Assembly: GCA_035536315.1 (NCBI GenBank)
Contig: DATLOJ010000157.1
Span: 30,227 to 94,226, forward strand
Direction of reading: 5' to 3'
DNA from: DATLOJ01 sp035536315
GTDB taxonomy: Bacteria > Actinomycetota > CADDZG01 > JAHWKV01
Length of the DNA stretch: 64,000 nucleotides
Position numbers and translations under genes: made by a program. Every line of letters starts with the position of its first letter. The stretch's first letter is position 1. Below the pieces are notes generated by a model. The model made no database searches and had not been told where the DNA came from. It saw only the letters and a program-made list of their open reading frames with translations. Positions 52,033 to 61,692 of the stretch are shown in pieces.

Positions 52033-53210
52033 CCCTGTCGGTCGTAAGGGGCTCCGTCTGCGCGCCGGAAGGCTTTAGAGCAGGCGGCGCGACGGCCGGG
52101 CTCAAGGAGTCGGGAAGACCCGATGTGGCTCTTATCGTTTCGGATGGCCCCGCGGCCAGTGCGGGACTGTTCACTCAGAACACAGCCGCTGCCGCGCCGG
52201 TCTTGATCTCCCGGCAAAGGGTGGGCAGATCCGAGTCGAGAGGCATCGTTATCAATTCGGGCTGTGCGAACGCCTGCACCGGCCCCCCGGGAATTGCAGA
52301 CGCAATCGAGATGGCTGAAGTCGCTGCATCGCAGATCGGCTGCGACCCTGAAAGCTTCCTGGTCTGCTCCACAGGATTGATCGGCTCGCGGCTTCCCATG
52401 GACCTTCTTCGCGAAGGAATTGCCAGGGCCGGCGCGGCACTATCCCGCGATGACGATGGTGCCGCCACGGCAATCATGACGACGGATACGATTCCCAAGA
52501 GGGCCGCTCTCACCAGCAGCCAGGGATGGTCCGTTGGGGGCATTGCGAAGGGGGCGGCCATGATTTCCCCCAACATGGCCACGATGCTTGCTCTATTAAC
52601 CACAGACGCTGCCGTCGGCCCAGAAGAGCTCAAGGATGTCCTTTCCGAGGCGGTTCACGACACCTTCAACTCCATAACAATCGATGGAGACACGAGCACC
52701 AACGACACGATTCTGCTTCTCGCCAATGGAAGGTCGAAAACCGCTCCGGCGGGTTCGGAGCTGCTGTCGGGAGTAAGGGCAGTTTGCCGGACGCTGGCCG
52801 AGATGATCGTGCGTGACGCAGAAGGCGCCACGAAGTTCGTGAGAGTCCGGGTTCGCGGCGCTGCCACTGCTGATCAAGCAAGAGCTGCTAGCCGGGCGGT
52901 GTCTTCATCAGTCCTCGTCAAGACGGCCGTTCACGGGGAAGACCCGAACTGGGGGCGAATAGTCGCCGCGATCGGAAACTCGGGCGCGAGTGTGGACATG
53001 GGCATGCTCACCGTTTCGATAGAGGGGATTGCCGTGTTCGAGGAAGGAAGCCCCGCCGGCAACGAGGCAAAAGCCCGAGCTGCGGTAGCCATGAAGGGAA
53101 AGGAAATAACCATCAGCTGCGATCTCATGGCCGGCAACGCGGTAGCGGAGTGTCTTACTTCCGACCTCAGCCCCGAGTACGTGCGGCTCAACTCCGAGTA
53201 CGAAACATGA
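52029..53210 (+). CDS. argJ: Bifunctional ornithine acetyltransferase/N-acetylglutamate synthase
   Basis: 393 residues; recycles the acetyl group. The self-cleavage site is KGAAMISPNMATMLALLTTD, where the second Thr becomes the nucleophile of the beta chain. GWSVGGIAKGA precedes it; DGDTSTNDT and NWGRIVAAIGNSG follow. ATGA overlap with argC. An argJ in place of argE means the cyclic pathway. Confidence 0.96.
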   Translation: MTLSVVRGSVCAPEGFRAGGATAGLKESGRPDVALIVSDGPAASAGLFTQNTAAAAPVLISRQRVGRSESRGIVINSGCANACTGPPGIADAIEMAEVAASQIGCDPESFLVCSTGLIGSRLPMDLLREGIARAGAALSRDDDGAATAIMTTDTIPKRAALTSSQGWSVGGIAKGAAMISPNMATMLALLTTDAAVGPEELKDVLSEAVHDTFNSITIDGDTSTNDTILLLANGRSKTAPAGSELLSGVRAVCRTLAEMIVRDAEGATKFVRVRVRGAATADQARAASRAVSSSVLVKTAVHGEDPNWGRIVAAIGNSGASVDMGMLTVSIEGIAVFEEGSPAGNEAKARAAVAMKGKEITISCDLMAGNAVAECLTSDLSPEYVRLNSEYET

Positions 53211-54067
53211 TTGGAGCCGCCGAAAAAGCCAGGGTGCTCGTCGAGTCCCTTCCCTACATTCGCCGCTGGTCGGGCAAGACAGTTGTGACGAAGGTGGGAG
53301 GGGAAGTGGTCGATGACGAGTCGATGCTCGCTTCCTTCGCCGAGGACATCGTCCTTATGAAGCTGGTCGGTATGAGTCCAATCGTCGTCCATGGCGGCGG
53401 ACGACAGATTTCAGCAGCAATGGAAGGGCTCGGGATCAAGCCGCGGTTCGTCGGAGGTCTGCGCGTCACAGATGAAGAGACGATGGACATCGTGAAGGGG
53501 GTCCTGTTGGACCAAATAAACAAACGAATCGTGGCGGCCATGAACCTTCACGGAAGCCACGCTGCTGGAATCTCCGGTGAGGACGGTCAGCTTCTGAGGG
53601 CAAAGCAACAGCTAGGTCCCGCCGGAGAGGACCTTGGGTTTGTCGGCGAAATCGACCGCGTGTCGCCCGAAATCGTCACGTCGTTGCAGGCTAGCGAGTT
53701 CATACCGATCATCGCCCCTGTCGCCTCAGGCCCGGGAGGTGCATACAACATCAACGCCGATGTTGCGGCCGGGGCAATTGCGGCGTCGGTCGGCGCCGCG
53801 AAGATCGTGTTTCTCACGAACGTACCCGGTCTCTATTCTGATCTGGGCGACGAAGGAAGCCTTATCTCTGAGACAAAGGTCGAAGATCTTGAACGACTTA
53901 TCGAATCCGGAAGGCTCTCGGAAGGCATGATCCCAAAGATCGTCAGCGCGGTTGATGCTCTAAAGGAAGGAGTGCCTCAGGCGCACATCCTCGATGGGAG
54001 GATTCCTCATGCGCTGCTGCTCGAAATCTTCACCGACCGGGGAATCGGCACTATGGTGACCGCATGA
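53207..54067 (+). CDS. argB: Acetylglutamate kinase
   Basis: 286 residues; amino-acid kinase fold. VVTKVGGEVVDD (KxGG), VVHGGGRQISAAMEG, GLRVTDEETMDIV, INADVAAGAIAASVGAAKIV and MIPKIVSAVDAL. Start ATG 53207 overlapping argJ (ATGA). The N-terminal helix ahead of KVGG is of the kind that forms arginine-inhibited hexamers. Confidence 0.95.
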   Translation: MIGAAEKARVLVESLPYIRRWSGKTVVTKVGGEVVDDESMLASFAEDIVLMKLVGMSPIVVHGGGRQISAAMEGLGIKPRFVGGLRVTDEETMDIVKGVLLDQINKRIVAAMNLHGSHAAGISGEDGQLLRAKQQLGPAGEDLGFVGEIDRVSPEIVTSLQASEFIPIIAPVASGPGGAYNINADVAAGAIAASVGAAKIVFLTNVPGLYSDLGDEGSLISETKVEDLERLIESGRLSEGMIPKIVSAVDALKEGVPQAHILDGRIPHALLLEIFTDRGIGTMVTA

Positions 54068-55284
54068 GTATCCGGGCTGTTTCGGAGGCGTCCCTCCTGG
54101 CGGATCGCTGGGTTATGAACACGTACCGCCGCCGCTCGGTAACGTTCGTGCGTGGCAAGGGCACATCTCTGTTCGACGCGCACGGTCGCGAGTTCCTCGA
54201 CTTTGTCGGCGGCATCGCCGTAACTGCACTTGGACACGCCCATCCCGAGGTGGCGGAGGCCGTGGCCTCGCAGAGTAAAGACCTGGTTCACACATCGAAC
54301 CTGTACTACACGCGCCCTATGGCCGAACTCGCCGAGCGACTTTGTGGCCTGCTGGGCTGGGGGGATGGAAGGGTCTTTTTCTCGAACTCGGGGGCCGAGA
54401 GCAATGAGTGTGCGATCAAGCTGGTGAGGAAGTGGTCGACCACTCAGTATTCTAAGGAGAGGTTCGAAACGGTCGCTGCTCTCGGCTCGTTCCACGGAAG
54501 GACTCTGGAAACCCTGGCGGCGACCGGCCAGCCTGCGAAGTGGGACGCGTTTCAACCCCTTCCCCCGGGATTTGTGCATGTGGCATACAACGACACTGGG
54601 GTCTTGGAAGAGGCGATCACTCCGACGACATGCTCGGTTCTGCTCGAGCCCGTCCAGGGCGAAGGCGGCGTGATCGTCCCCTCGGACACCTACCTCCCGG
54701 ATGTGAGATCAATCTGCGATCGAAACAGTCTGGCCTTCATTGCAGACGAAGTTCAGACGGGGATTGGACGCACCGGTGAGTGGTTCGCGTTCCAGCACTC
54801 GGGGGCGGCGCCGGATGTCATCACGCTTGCCAAGGCGCTGGGGAACGGGCTTCCAATTGGGGCCTGCGTAGCGAAAGGGGATTTCGCCAATGCGTTCGAA
54901 CCCGGCGATCATGCGACGACTATGGGCGGAGGTCCCGTGATTTGCGCGGCCGCACTCAAGGTTCTCGAGGTGATCGAGCGAGATGAACTCGTCGAGAACG
55001 CGGCTAAGACGGGAGGGTACCTGCGGGCAGGCCTGGAGTCCCTTGCCGAGCGTCATGAATCCATCGCCGATGTAAGAGGCAGGGGTCTTTTGCAGGCAAT
55101 CGAGCTCAGCGGTGACGAGGCAGGAGCCATTGTCGATCACTGTTTCAACAATGAGGTCTTGATCAACGATGTGAATCCATCAACACTGAGATTCTCCCCG
55201 GCTTTGATCGTCACCATGGGGGAGTGCGATCGCTTGATCGACGCACTCGATTCAGCCCTGACCGCCTTGAGCGCACACAAGTGA
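54064..55284 (+). CDS. argD: Acetylornithine aminotransferase
   Basis: 406 residues, PLP class III. FFSNSGAESNECAIKL is the cofactor phosphate loop, then GSFHGRTLETLAATG, DEVQTGIGRTGEWFAFQ, and the PLP Lys in LAKALGNGLPIG. ATGA overlap with argB. Confidence 0.96.
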   Translation: MSIRAVSEASLLADRWVMNTYRRRSVTFVRGKGTSLFDAHGREFLDFVGGIAVTALGHAHPEVAEAVASQSKDLVHTSNLYYTRPMAELAERLCGLLGWGDGRVFFSNSGAESNECAIKLVRKWSTTQYSKERFETVAALGSFHGRTLETLAATGQPAKWDAFQPLPPGFVHVAYNDTGVLEEAITPTTCSVLLEPVQGEGGVIVPSDTYLPDVRSICDRNSLAFIADEVQTGIGRTGEWFAFQHSGAAPDVITLAKALGNGLPIGACVAKGDFANAFEPGDHATTMGGGPVICAAALKVLEVIERDELVENAAKTGGYLRAGLESLAERHESIADVRGRGLLQAIELSGDEAGAIVDHCFNNEVLINDVNPSTLRFSPALIVTMGECDRLIDALDSALTALSAHK

Positions 55285-56213
55285 TCAGCCACTTTCTGTC
55301 GTCAGACGATTTGACGGAGACTGATCAGAAAAGTCTCATCAGTCGGGCGATTGAGCTCAAGAAGGTGCGGCAAGGGCACTCGCAGCCACTTGCAGGCCGC
55401 TCGATTGGACTTCTGTTCGAGAAGCCTTCCACTCGAACCCGCGTGTCGTTCGAAGTGGCCGTGTCGGAGCTGGGTGGGCATCCTGTTGTTCTGCGCAGTG
55501 ACGAGCTTCAACTGGGGCGCGGCGAACCGCTGGCGGACACAGGAAAAGTGCTCTCCCGCTACCTCAGTGCGATCGTGATGCGGACTTTCGGACAGGACCG
55601 TCTCGAGCAACTGGCCGAAGCCGCAACGGTTCCCGTAATCAACGCTTTGAGCGACCTCGAGCACCCGTGTCAAGCCCTTGCCGATGTAATGACGGTAGCC
55701 GAGAGATTTAAAGATCCTCGCGCAGTCAAGTTCGCTTACCTGGGCGACGGCAATAACGTGTGTCATTCGCTCATGCTTGCTGGGGCAAAGGCGGGCTGGG
55801 GGGAAATCGCCATCGCTTGCCCATCTGGGTTCGAGCCGATCGAGCCCATCCTGGAGCAGGCCCTCGCCATCGGAATTCAGACTGGAAGCCGGATTCGACT
55901 CGGCCACAGCCCAGTCGAAGCAGCGAGGGGAGCGCAGGTTCTGTACACCGATGTTTGGACGAGCATGGGCCAGGAAGCCGAGCAAAAGGAGCGTCTACGC
56001 GCGTTCCCAGAATTTCAAATCTCGGCCGATCGCGTTGCGGATGCAGCAGACAACGCGATCATCATGCACTGCCTTCCCGCTCACAGAGGCGAGGAGATCA
56101 GCGAGGAAGTGATCGACGGACCTCAATCGGCAGTGTGGGATCAGGCCGAAAATCGTCTCCACGTTCAAAAGGCGCTTCTCGAGTGGCTCCTTAAGGAAAC
56201 GAAGCGCAGGTGA
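55281..56213 (+). CDS. argF: Ornithine carbamoyltransferase
   Basis: 310 residues. EKPSTRTRVSFEVAV binds carbamoyl phosphate, HPCQALADVMT is the family mark, and MHCLPAHRGEEIS with its Cys binds ornithine. SMGQEAE is the ornithine-side SMG loop. Start GTG 55281 overlaps argD (GTGA). Confidence 0.96.
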   Translation: MISHFLSSDDLTETDQKSLISRAIELKKVRQGHSQPLAGRSIGLLFEKPSTRTRVSFEVAVSELGGHPVVLRSDELQLGRGEPLADTGKVLSRYLSAIVMRTFGQDRLEQLAEAATVPVINALSDLEHPCQALADVMTVAERFKDPRAVKFAYLGDGNNVCHSLMLAGAKAGWGEIAIACPSGFEPIEPILEQALAIGIQTGSRIRLGHSPVEAARGAQVLYTDVWTSMGQEAEQKERLRAFPEFQISADRVADAADNAIIMHCLPAHRGEEISEEVIDGPQSAVWDQAENRLHVQKALLEWLLKETKRR

Positions 56214-56695
56214 AGAACGCGCGTCAGCGACGCATCGCCCAGCTCATAAGAGACAGGCCAATCACCAGCCAGGATCAGCTGGTGAAACTGCTCCGTAAAT
56301 CCGGCATTCCAGCGACCCAGGCTACGGTGTCGCGCGACCTCGACGATCTGGGGGCCGTCAAGGTTCGACGAGACAGAAAGGTTGCCTACGCGCTTGTGAG
56401 TGATACAGCCGGTGCTCCGTCCGGTGAAACGTTGAAGAGGCTGTTAGCCGAATCCGTCGTTTCCATGGAGGTGAGCGGCAACCTTCTGTTGGTCAGAACG
56501 CCTCCCGGTCACGCCGCAATGGTCGCCTCCGCGCTTGACCGGGCCGACCTGGAAGGTCTTGCGGGTACGGTCGCCGGTGACGACACCATCATCGGAGTTT
56601 GCAAGCAGGGGGTCCTGCCTAGAAGAGTGGAGAAGCGTCTCAGGTCCCTGATCGAGTCGCTTCCTTTGAATGCTGGAGCCGGCAATGGCAAATAA
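56210..56695 (+). CDS. argR: Arginine repressor ArgR
   Basis: 161 residues. The N-terminal winged helix (PITSQDQLVKLLRKSG, then ATQATVSRDLDDLGAVKV) reads ARG boxes; the C-terminal half (GNLLLVRTPPGHAAMVASAL, GLAGTVAGDDTIIGVC) is the arginine-binding hexamerisation domain. It lies inside the operon it probably controls. GTG start overlapping argF. Confidence 0.96.
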   Translation: MKNARQRRIAQLIRDRPITSQDQLVKLLRKSGIPATQATVSRDLDDLGAVKVRRDRKVAYALVSDTAGAPSGETLKRLLAESVVSMEVSGNLLLVRTPPGHAAMVASALDRADLEGLAGTVAGDDTIIGVCKQGVLPRRVEKRLRSLIESLPLNAGAGNGK

Positions 56696-57911
56696 GGTCG
56701 TACTCGCTTACTCCGGTGGCCTCGACACCACCGTCGCCGTAGCGTGGCTGAAGGAGCAGATTGACGCGGATGTGGTGGCTGTCGCCGTCGACGTGGGGCA
56801 AGGCGGCGACCTGGAAGCAGTTCGGGAGCGGGCGTTGAAGGCCGGAGCCTCCGATTCACACCTGGTGGACGCGCGCGATGAGTTTGCCGCTGAGTATGTG
56901 TCGCCGGCCCTCAAAGCCAACGCTATGTACCAGCAGAAGTATCCGCTGGTATCAGCCCTTTCGAGGCCTCTTATTGCGAAGCATCTGGCTCGGGTTGCGA
57001 GGGAGCAGTCGGCTGAATATGTAGCTCATGGGTGCACGGGCAAGGGCAACGATCAGGTGCGCTTCGAAGTCGCCCTGGGAGCACTCGCTCCCGACCTGGA
57101 AGTACTGGCTCCTGTCAGAGAGTGGGGAATGACTCGCGCCGATGCCATCGATTACGGCCTCGAGCACGGGCTTCCCATCACGGTCAACAAGGCATCGCCA
57201 TACTCGATCGACCAGAACATGTGGGGGCGAACGATTGAGTGCGGCGACCTCGAGGATCCGATGATCGAACCTGCGTCCGACATCTGGGAACTGACGCGGG
57301 AGCCTTCGGAGGCCCCCCGCACTGCGCGTTATCTCGAAATCGGCTTCGAACGTGGCACGCCGGTCAGCGTCGATGGAGCAAAGGTAACGATCGCCCAGGC
57401 CGTCGATGAAGTGGGACGCGCGGCAGGCGAATACGGATTCGGAAGAGTGGACATGATCGAAGACCGCGTTGTGGGCATCAAGTCGCGGGAGATTTACGAA
57501 GTTCCCGGAGCCCTTGCGTTGATTGCAGCACACTCGGATCTCGAGGAGCTGACGGTCGAACGTGAGCTGATTCGTACGAAGCGCTCGTTGGAGCTCCGCT
57601 ACGCCCAGATGGTTTACGAGGGTCTTTGGTACTCCTCTCTGAGGGAAGCACTCGACGCATTCATAGAGTCGGCTTCTCAGCCGGTTTCGGGGACGGTGCG
57701 CCTGAAACTCGAAGCCGGGTCTGTACGCCCCGTCGGGCGGAGTTCTCCGGACTCTCTTTACGATCTGTCTCTGGCAACTTACGACACCGCGGACGCTTTC
57801 GATCACGCGGCGGGGGCCGGCTTCGTCAAGATATGGGGCCTGCCATCGAAGGTATGGGGCAGAACCAGGAAGGGCAAAGACGGCACGCCCCCTCGAAGCC
57901 CAGCGGAATGA
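56685..57911 (+). CDS. argG: Argininosuccinate synthase
   Basis: 408 residues. VVLAYSGGLDTTVAVAWLKE is the PP-loop; HGCTGKGNDQVRFE binds citrulline and aspartate; NKASPYSIDQNMWGRTIECG follows. Start ATG 56685, overlapping argR by 11 bases; TTG 56670 is less likely. The C-terminal tail ends in a short basic-Pro segment. Confidence 0.96.
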   Translation: MANKVVLAYSGGLDTTVAVAWLKEQIDADVVAVAVDVGQGGDLEAVRERALKAGASDSHLVDARDEFAAEYVSPALKANAMYQQKYPLVSALSRPLIAKHLARVAREQSAEYVAHGCTGKGNDQVRFEVALGALAPDLEVLAPVREWGMTRADAIDYGLEHGLPITVNKASPYSIDQNMWGRTIECGDLEDPMIEPASDIWELTREPSEAPRTARYLEIGFERGTPVSVDGAKVTIAQAVDEVGRAAGEYGFGRVDMIEDRVVGIKSREIYEVPGALALIAAHSDLEELTVERELIRTKRSLELRYAQMVYEGLWYSSLREALDAFIESASQPVSGTVRLKLEAGSVRPVGRSSPDSLYDLSLATYDTADAFDHAAGAGFVKIWGLPSKVWGRTRKGKDGTPPRSPAE

Positions 57912-59323
57912 GCCGCCCCCTTTGGGGAGGACGCTTCGAGCGGTCTCCCTCCGAGGCCGCCTCGGCCTTCACGTCGTCAATCGCGTTCGACATTCGCCTG
58001 TGGCCTTACGACATAGCCGCGACCAGAGCTCACGCTAACGCTCTACTGCGCGGCGGCATCCTGACGAACAACGAGTGCGACTTGATACTGAGGGCCCTCG
58101 ATGAGGCTGCGGGTTTGTTCTCGCAAGGAACCTTTGAAATCGATCCCTCAGACGAAGACATCCACTCTGCGATCGAGCGCTTTCTCATCGCCCGGCTTGG
58201 CGATACGGGGGCCAAGATTCACGCGGGGCGCTCGCGAAACGATTTGTCGGTGACTGGACTCCGTCTTTGGCTGAAGTCCGTCATTCCTTCGATCGCGGGG
58301 GATGTGTATGAGCTGGAGCAGACGCTATACAGACTGGCCCGGGCTCACGTCCAGACGGTAATGCCCGGCTTCACCCACTTGCAAAGGGCTCAGCCGATTG
58401 TGCTGGCTCACCACCTGCTCGCTCACGCATTTGCTTTGACCCGGGACTTCGAACGAGTGATCTCCAGCTATCGGAGGGCAGACCTGTCGACCCTGGGGGC
58501 TGCAGCGCTTTCCGGGACTTCCATCCCTATAGATCCAAAGGGCTCGGCCACGGAGATGGGATTTGCAAAGGTGTTCGACAACGCAATGGACGCTGTTTCA
58601 TCCCGCGACTTCGCGCTCGAGTTCCTGTCCGCTTCTGCAATCCTCAGCGCGCAGCTCTCACGACTCGCGGAGGAGATCATTCTGTGGACCTCATCCGAAT
58701 TCGGTTTTGCGGAGCTCGACGACTCCCAGACGACTGGATCCAGCATCATGCCGCAGAAGAAGAACCCGGATACGGCAGAGCTCGTAAGAGCAAAGACCGC
58801 AAGGGTCAACGCCAACCTGCAGCACCTGCTTGGAGTTGTAAAAGGTCTGCCCCTTTCTTACAACCGGGATCTTCAAGAGGACAAGGAGGCCGTGTTCGAC
58901 ACAGCCGACACAGTGAGGGGAATGTTGTCCGTTTTGCGAGCCGCCCTGCTAACGATTCGATTCAATGAAGAGGTCATGTCTGCGGCGGCATCGGACAAGT
59001 CTCTGCTGGCAACAGACATAGCGGAGGCCCTAGTCATGAAGGGCGTTCCTTTCCGTGAAGCGCATTCAGCAGTTGGTGCACTCGTAGGAGCGGCCGCCAG
59101 GGCAGGCAGGCAGCTCGGTGAATTCAACGCCGAGGAACTGAACGATATTCACCCAATGCTCGGGGCAAGTTTCCCCAACACCCTGGATGCTCGAGGTTCC
59201 GTGGCGACACGTGTCTCACACGGCGGTACGTCTCCCGATCGCGTGGCCGAGCAGATCAGACGGCTTGAAACCGTCATGGACGATCAGGAGAGGTGGCTGG
59301 CCGGATTCAACACCGGCGGGTAG
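57908..59323 (+). CDS. argH: Argininosuccinate lyase
   Basis: 471 residues, fumarase/aspartase superfamily. LWGGRFERSPSEAASAF, the catalytic loop GSSIMPQKKNPDTAELVRAK, AGRSRNDLSVTGLRLW and GFTHLQRAQPI. ATGA overlap with argG. It completes the route from glutamate to arginine except argA-type synthase, which ArgJ replaces. Confidence 0.96.
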   Translation: MSRPLWGGRFERSPSEAASAFTSSIAFDIRLWPYDIAATRAHANALLRGGILTNNECDLILRALDEAAGLFSQGTFEIDPSDEDIHSAIERFLIARLGDTGAKIHAGRSRNDLSVTGLRLWLKSVIPSIAGDVYELEQTLYRLARAHVQTVMPGFTHLQRAQPIVLAHHLLAHAFALTRDFERVISSYRRADLSTLGAAALSGTSIPIDPKGSATEMGFAKVFDNAMDAVSSRDFALEFLSASAILSAQLSRLAEEIILWTSSEFGFAELDDSQTTGSSIMPQKKNPDTAELVRAKTARVNANLQHLLGVVKGLPLSYNRDLQEDKEAVFDTADTVRGMLSVLRAALLTIRFNEEVMSAAASDKSLLATDIAEALVMKGVPFREAHSAVGALVGAAARAGRQLGEFNAEELNDIHPMLGASFPNTLDARGSVATRVSHGGTSPDRVAEQIRRLETVMDDQERWLAGFNTGG

Positions 59324-59338
59324 GGGAGTATCGGCTGA

Positions 59339-61075
59339 GTGATGCCAAGAGCCAACGCCGAGGTTGCGGCGGCGTTTAACGAGCTAGCCGACCTTCTCGA
59401 GATCATGGGGGCAGAGCGATTCAAGATCCTTGCTTACCGCAGAGCCGCCAACTCGATTGAAGGGCTGGCACGAGACGTTCGAACCATCCCGCCCGCCAAA
59501 CTCAAGGAGCTTCAAGGTATTGGGCCCGCAACCTCCGCCAAGATCCAAGAGCTGTTGTCCACCGGGTCGATGAAGAAGCTAGAGGAGGTTCGGAGGGCGG
59601 TGCCCGCCGGCCTCCGCGAGATGACGATGGTCTCCGGGCTGGGTCCCAAGAAGGCGCTGCTGGTCCATACGGAACTTGGGGTCTCCACGGTCGAGGAGCT
59701 ACATCAAGCCGTGAAAGAAAACCGATTGAGGTTGGTCAAGGGTCTTGGGGCCAAGTCGGAGCAAAACATCGCCCGCGCGCTGGCGGCCCGGCATAGAAGC
59801 AAGAACAGGTCGCTCATGGACGTTGCCATGGCAACTGCAGAAGAGATGGTTTCGACTCTGCAGGAGCTGCCCTCCGTCGTTAGAGCCGCTTATGCGGGAA
59901 GTCTCCGAAGAGGCAAAGAGACTATCGGAGATCTCGACCTTCTGGTCGCCAGCGAAGACCGGCAGGGTGTAATGAAAGCGTTCACGGAGCTCGATGCCGT
60001 TGCGGGAGTTGGGGCCAGGGGAGAGAGCAAGTCGAGCGTGGTCACGGCCCAGTCGCTTCAGGTGGATCTGCGAGTAGTCGCCGAGGATGAGTGGGGGGCT
60101 GCAATGCAGTACTTCACCGGCTCGAAAGAGCACAACGTCAAAGTGCGGGAGCTCGCTGTGAAGCGAGGGCTCAAGCTTTCTGAATACGGACTCTTCACGG
60201 TGAAAGGTAATCAAAAGATTGCCGGTAAGACCGAGGAATCGATTTACGAAGAGCTCGAGATGCAAACTCCGCTTCCGACCCTGCGGGAGAACAGGGGAGA
60301 GGTAGAGCTTGCCCTCAAAGGGATGCTCCCGGAGGTGGTAGAGCTGGCTGACCTCAAGGGTGACCTTCACTGCCACTCGACTTACTCCGACGGCAGGGCA
60401 TCAATCGAGGCGATGGCGGAACAGGCTGTCGCCCTCGGTCTTTCCTACATGGCCATTACCGACCACGGCCGGCGTTCGCATGTGAAGTCGCTCTCGGTAG
60501 AAGACATAGACATTCAGCGCAGCGAGATCGATCGCTTGAACGACCAGTTGGGAGGCAGGTTCACCATCTTGCATGGAGTGGAGCTAAACATCGGCCCGGA
60601 CGGACAGCTCGATTACCCAGACGAGATTCTGAGAAAGTTCGACCTTGTCGTCGCGAGTGTGCACCACAGCCTGACGATGGAAGCGACTGAGATGACCGCA
60701 AGAATTGTTAGAGGCCTGCGTAACCCTTTGGTGAATATTCTTGGGCACCCCACGGCCAGGAGAATCGGACAGAGAGAAGCGATAGACGTTGACCTGGAGA
60801 AAGTGTTTCGCGTAGCGGCGGAGAACAACGTAGCGCTGGAAATCAACTCGAACCCTTCGCGGCTCGATTTGAAAGACGATCACATCCGCTTTGCCCGGGA
60901 GTTCGATTGTCATTTCTCGATCGACAGCGACGCGCACACAATCGAGAGAACGAAGATGCTGAGACTGGGAGTTTTAACCGCGCAGCGCGCGTGGGTTGAG
61001 CAGAGCGAAGTCATCAACACGCTGCCACTCGAAGGCTTGAGGAGCTGGATCGGCCGGTCGCGCAGCAGTGGCTGA
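59339..61075 (+). CDS. polX: DNA polymerase X family with PHP domain
   Basis: 578 residues. Helix-hairpin-helix modules ([36 protein letters not shown]) come first. The nucleotidyltransferase core has [17 protein letters not shown] and the third Asp in LQVDLRVV. The C-terminal PHP domain has the metal motifs [36 protein letters not shown] and DSDAH. PolX fills gaps in base-excision repair, and the PHP part adds 3'-5' exonuclease. A glycosylase gene follows, which fits. Start GTG 59339, or ATG 59342 one codon later. Confidence 0.95.
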   Translation: MMPRANAEVAAAFNELADLLEIMGAERFKILAYRRAANSIEGLARDVRTIPPAKLKELQGIGPATSAKIQELLSTGSMKKLEEVRRAVPAGLREMTMVSGLGPKKALLVHTELGVSTVEELHQAVKENRLRLVKGLGAKSEQNIARALAARHRSKNRSLMDVAMATAEEMVSTLQELPSVVRAAYAGSLRRGKETIGDLDLLVASEDRQGVMKAFTELDAVAGVGARGESKSSVVTAQSLQVDLRVVAEDEWGAAMQYFTGSKEHNVKVRELAVKRGLKLSEYGLFTVKGNQKIAGKTEESIYEELEMQTPLPTLRENRGEVELALKGMLPEVVELADLKGDLHCHSTYSDGRASIEAMAEQAVALGLSYMAITDHGRRSHVKSLSVEDIDIQRSEIDRLNDQLGGRFTILHGVELNIGPDGQLDYPDEILRKFDLVVASVHHSLTMEATEMTARIVRGLRNPLVNILGHPTARRIGQREAIDVDLEKVFRVAAENNVALEINSNPSRLDLKDDHIRFAREFDCHFSIDSDAHTIERTKMLRLGVLTAQRAWVEQSEVINTLPLEGLRSWIGRSRSSG

Positions 61076-61685
61076 GACCTCTACAGTGCGGAAGGTTTCA
61101 AGTCCAGGAAGCGTCAGGCTCACCAGGCGTTTCTACTCGAGAGAGACTATCGAGGTGGCCCGGGCCCTCCTGGGCAGGACTCTGTACCACGCCTCTGCCG
61201 AGGGGACGACCGCGGGAAGGATCGTCGAGGTCGAGGCATACCTGGGGTCCGTCGACCCGGGAAGTCACGCATTCAAAGGTCCGACTCCGCGCAATCGGAT
61301 CATGTTCGGGCCCGCCGGTTACCTCTATGTGTATTTCACATACGGAATGCACTACTGCGCGAACGTTGTGACCGGAAAGGAGGGAGCAGCCGGAGCCGTC
61401 TTGCTGAGGGCGGTTGAGCCTTTAATCGGCCTGGACCTCATGGCCGAGCGGCGTGGGACGGATGACAAACGGCTGCTTGCAAGGGGTCCGGCGCGCCTCA
61501 GTCAGGCCTTTGCTTTTGGCCGGGACCACAACGGCCTGGACCTTGTCGACGGCCCCGCATGGGTCGGGCGGACCACCAGGATCAAGGGCGAGATTCGTCA
61601 GACCCCGCGAATTGGCTTGAAGCCCGGAATGGATCAGCCGTGGAGGTTTGTAGAGAAGGGTCCGTGGGCCAGCGGGAAGTCCTGA
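61068..61685 (+). CDS. mpg: 3-methyladenine DNA glycosylase (AAG/Mpg family)
   Basis: 205 residues; excises alkylated purines. RFYSRETIEVARALLGRTL, the catalytic Glu in RIVEVEAYLGSVDPGSHAF, and YLYVYFTYGMHYCANVV. It overlaps polX by 8 bases, suggesting a repair pair. Converges on the PBP gene with 7 bases between stops; no terminator is visible there. Confidence 0.95.
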   Translation: MAETSTVRKVSSPGSVRLTRRFYSRETIEVARALLGRTLYHASAEGTTAGRIVEVEAYLGSVDPGSHAFKGPTPRNRIMFGPAGYLYVYFTYGMHYCANVVTGKEGAAGAVLLRAVEPLIGLDLMAERRGTDDKRLLARGPARLSQAFAFGRDHNGLDLVDGPAWVGRTTRIKGEIRQTPRIGLKPGMDQPWRFVEKGPWASGKS

Positions 61686-61692
61686 ACGACTC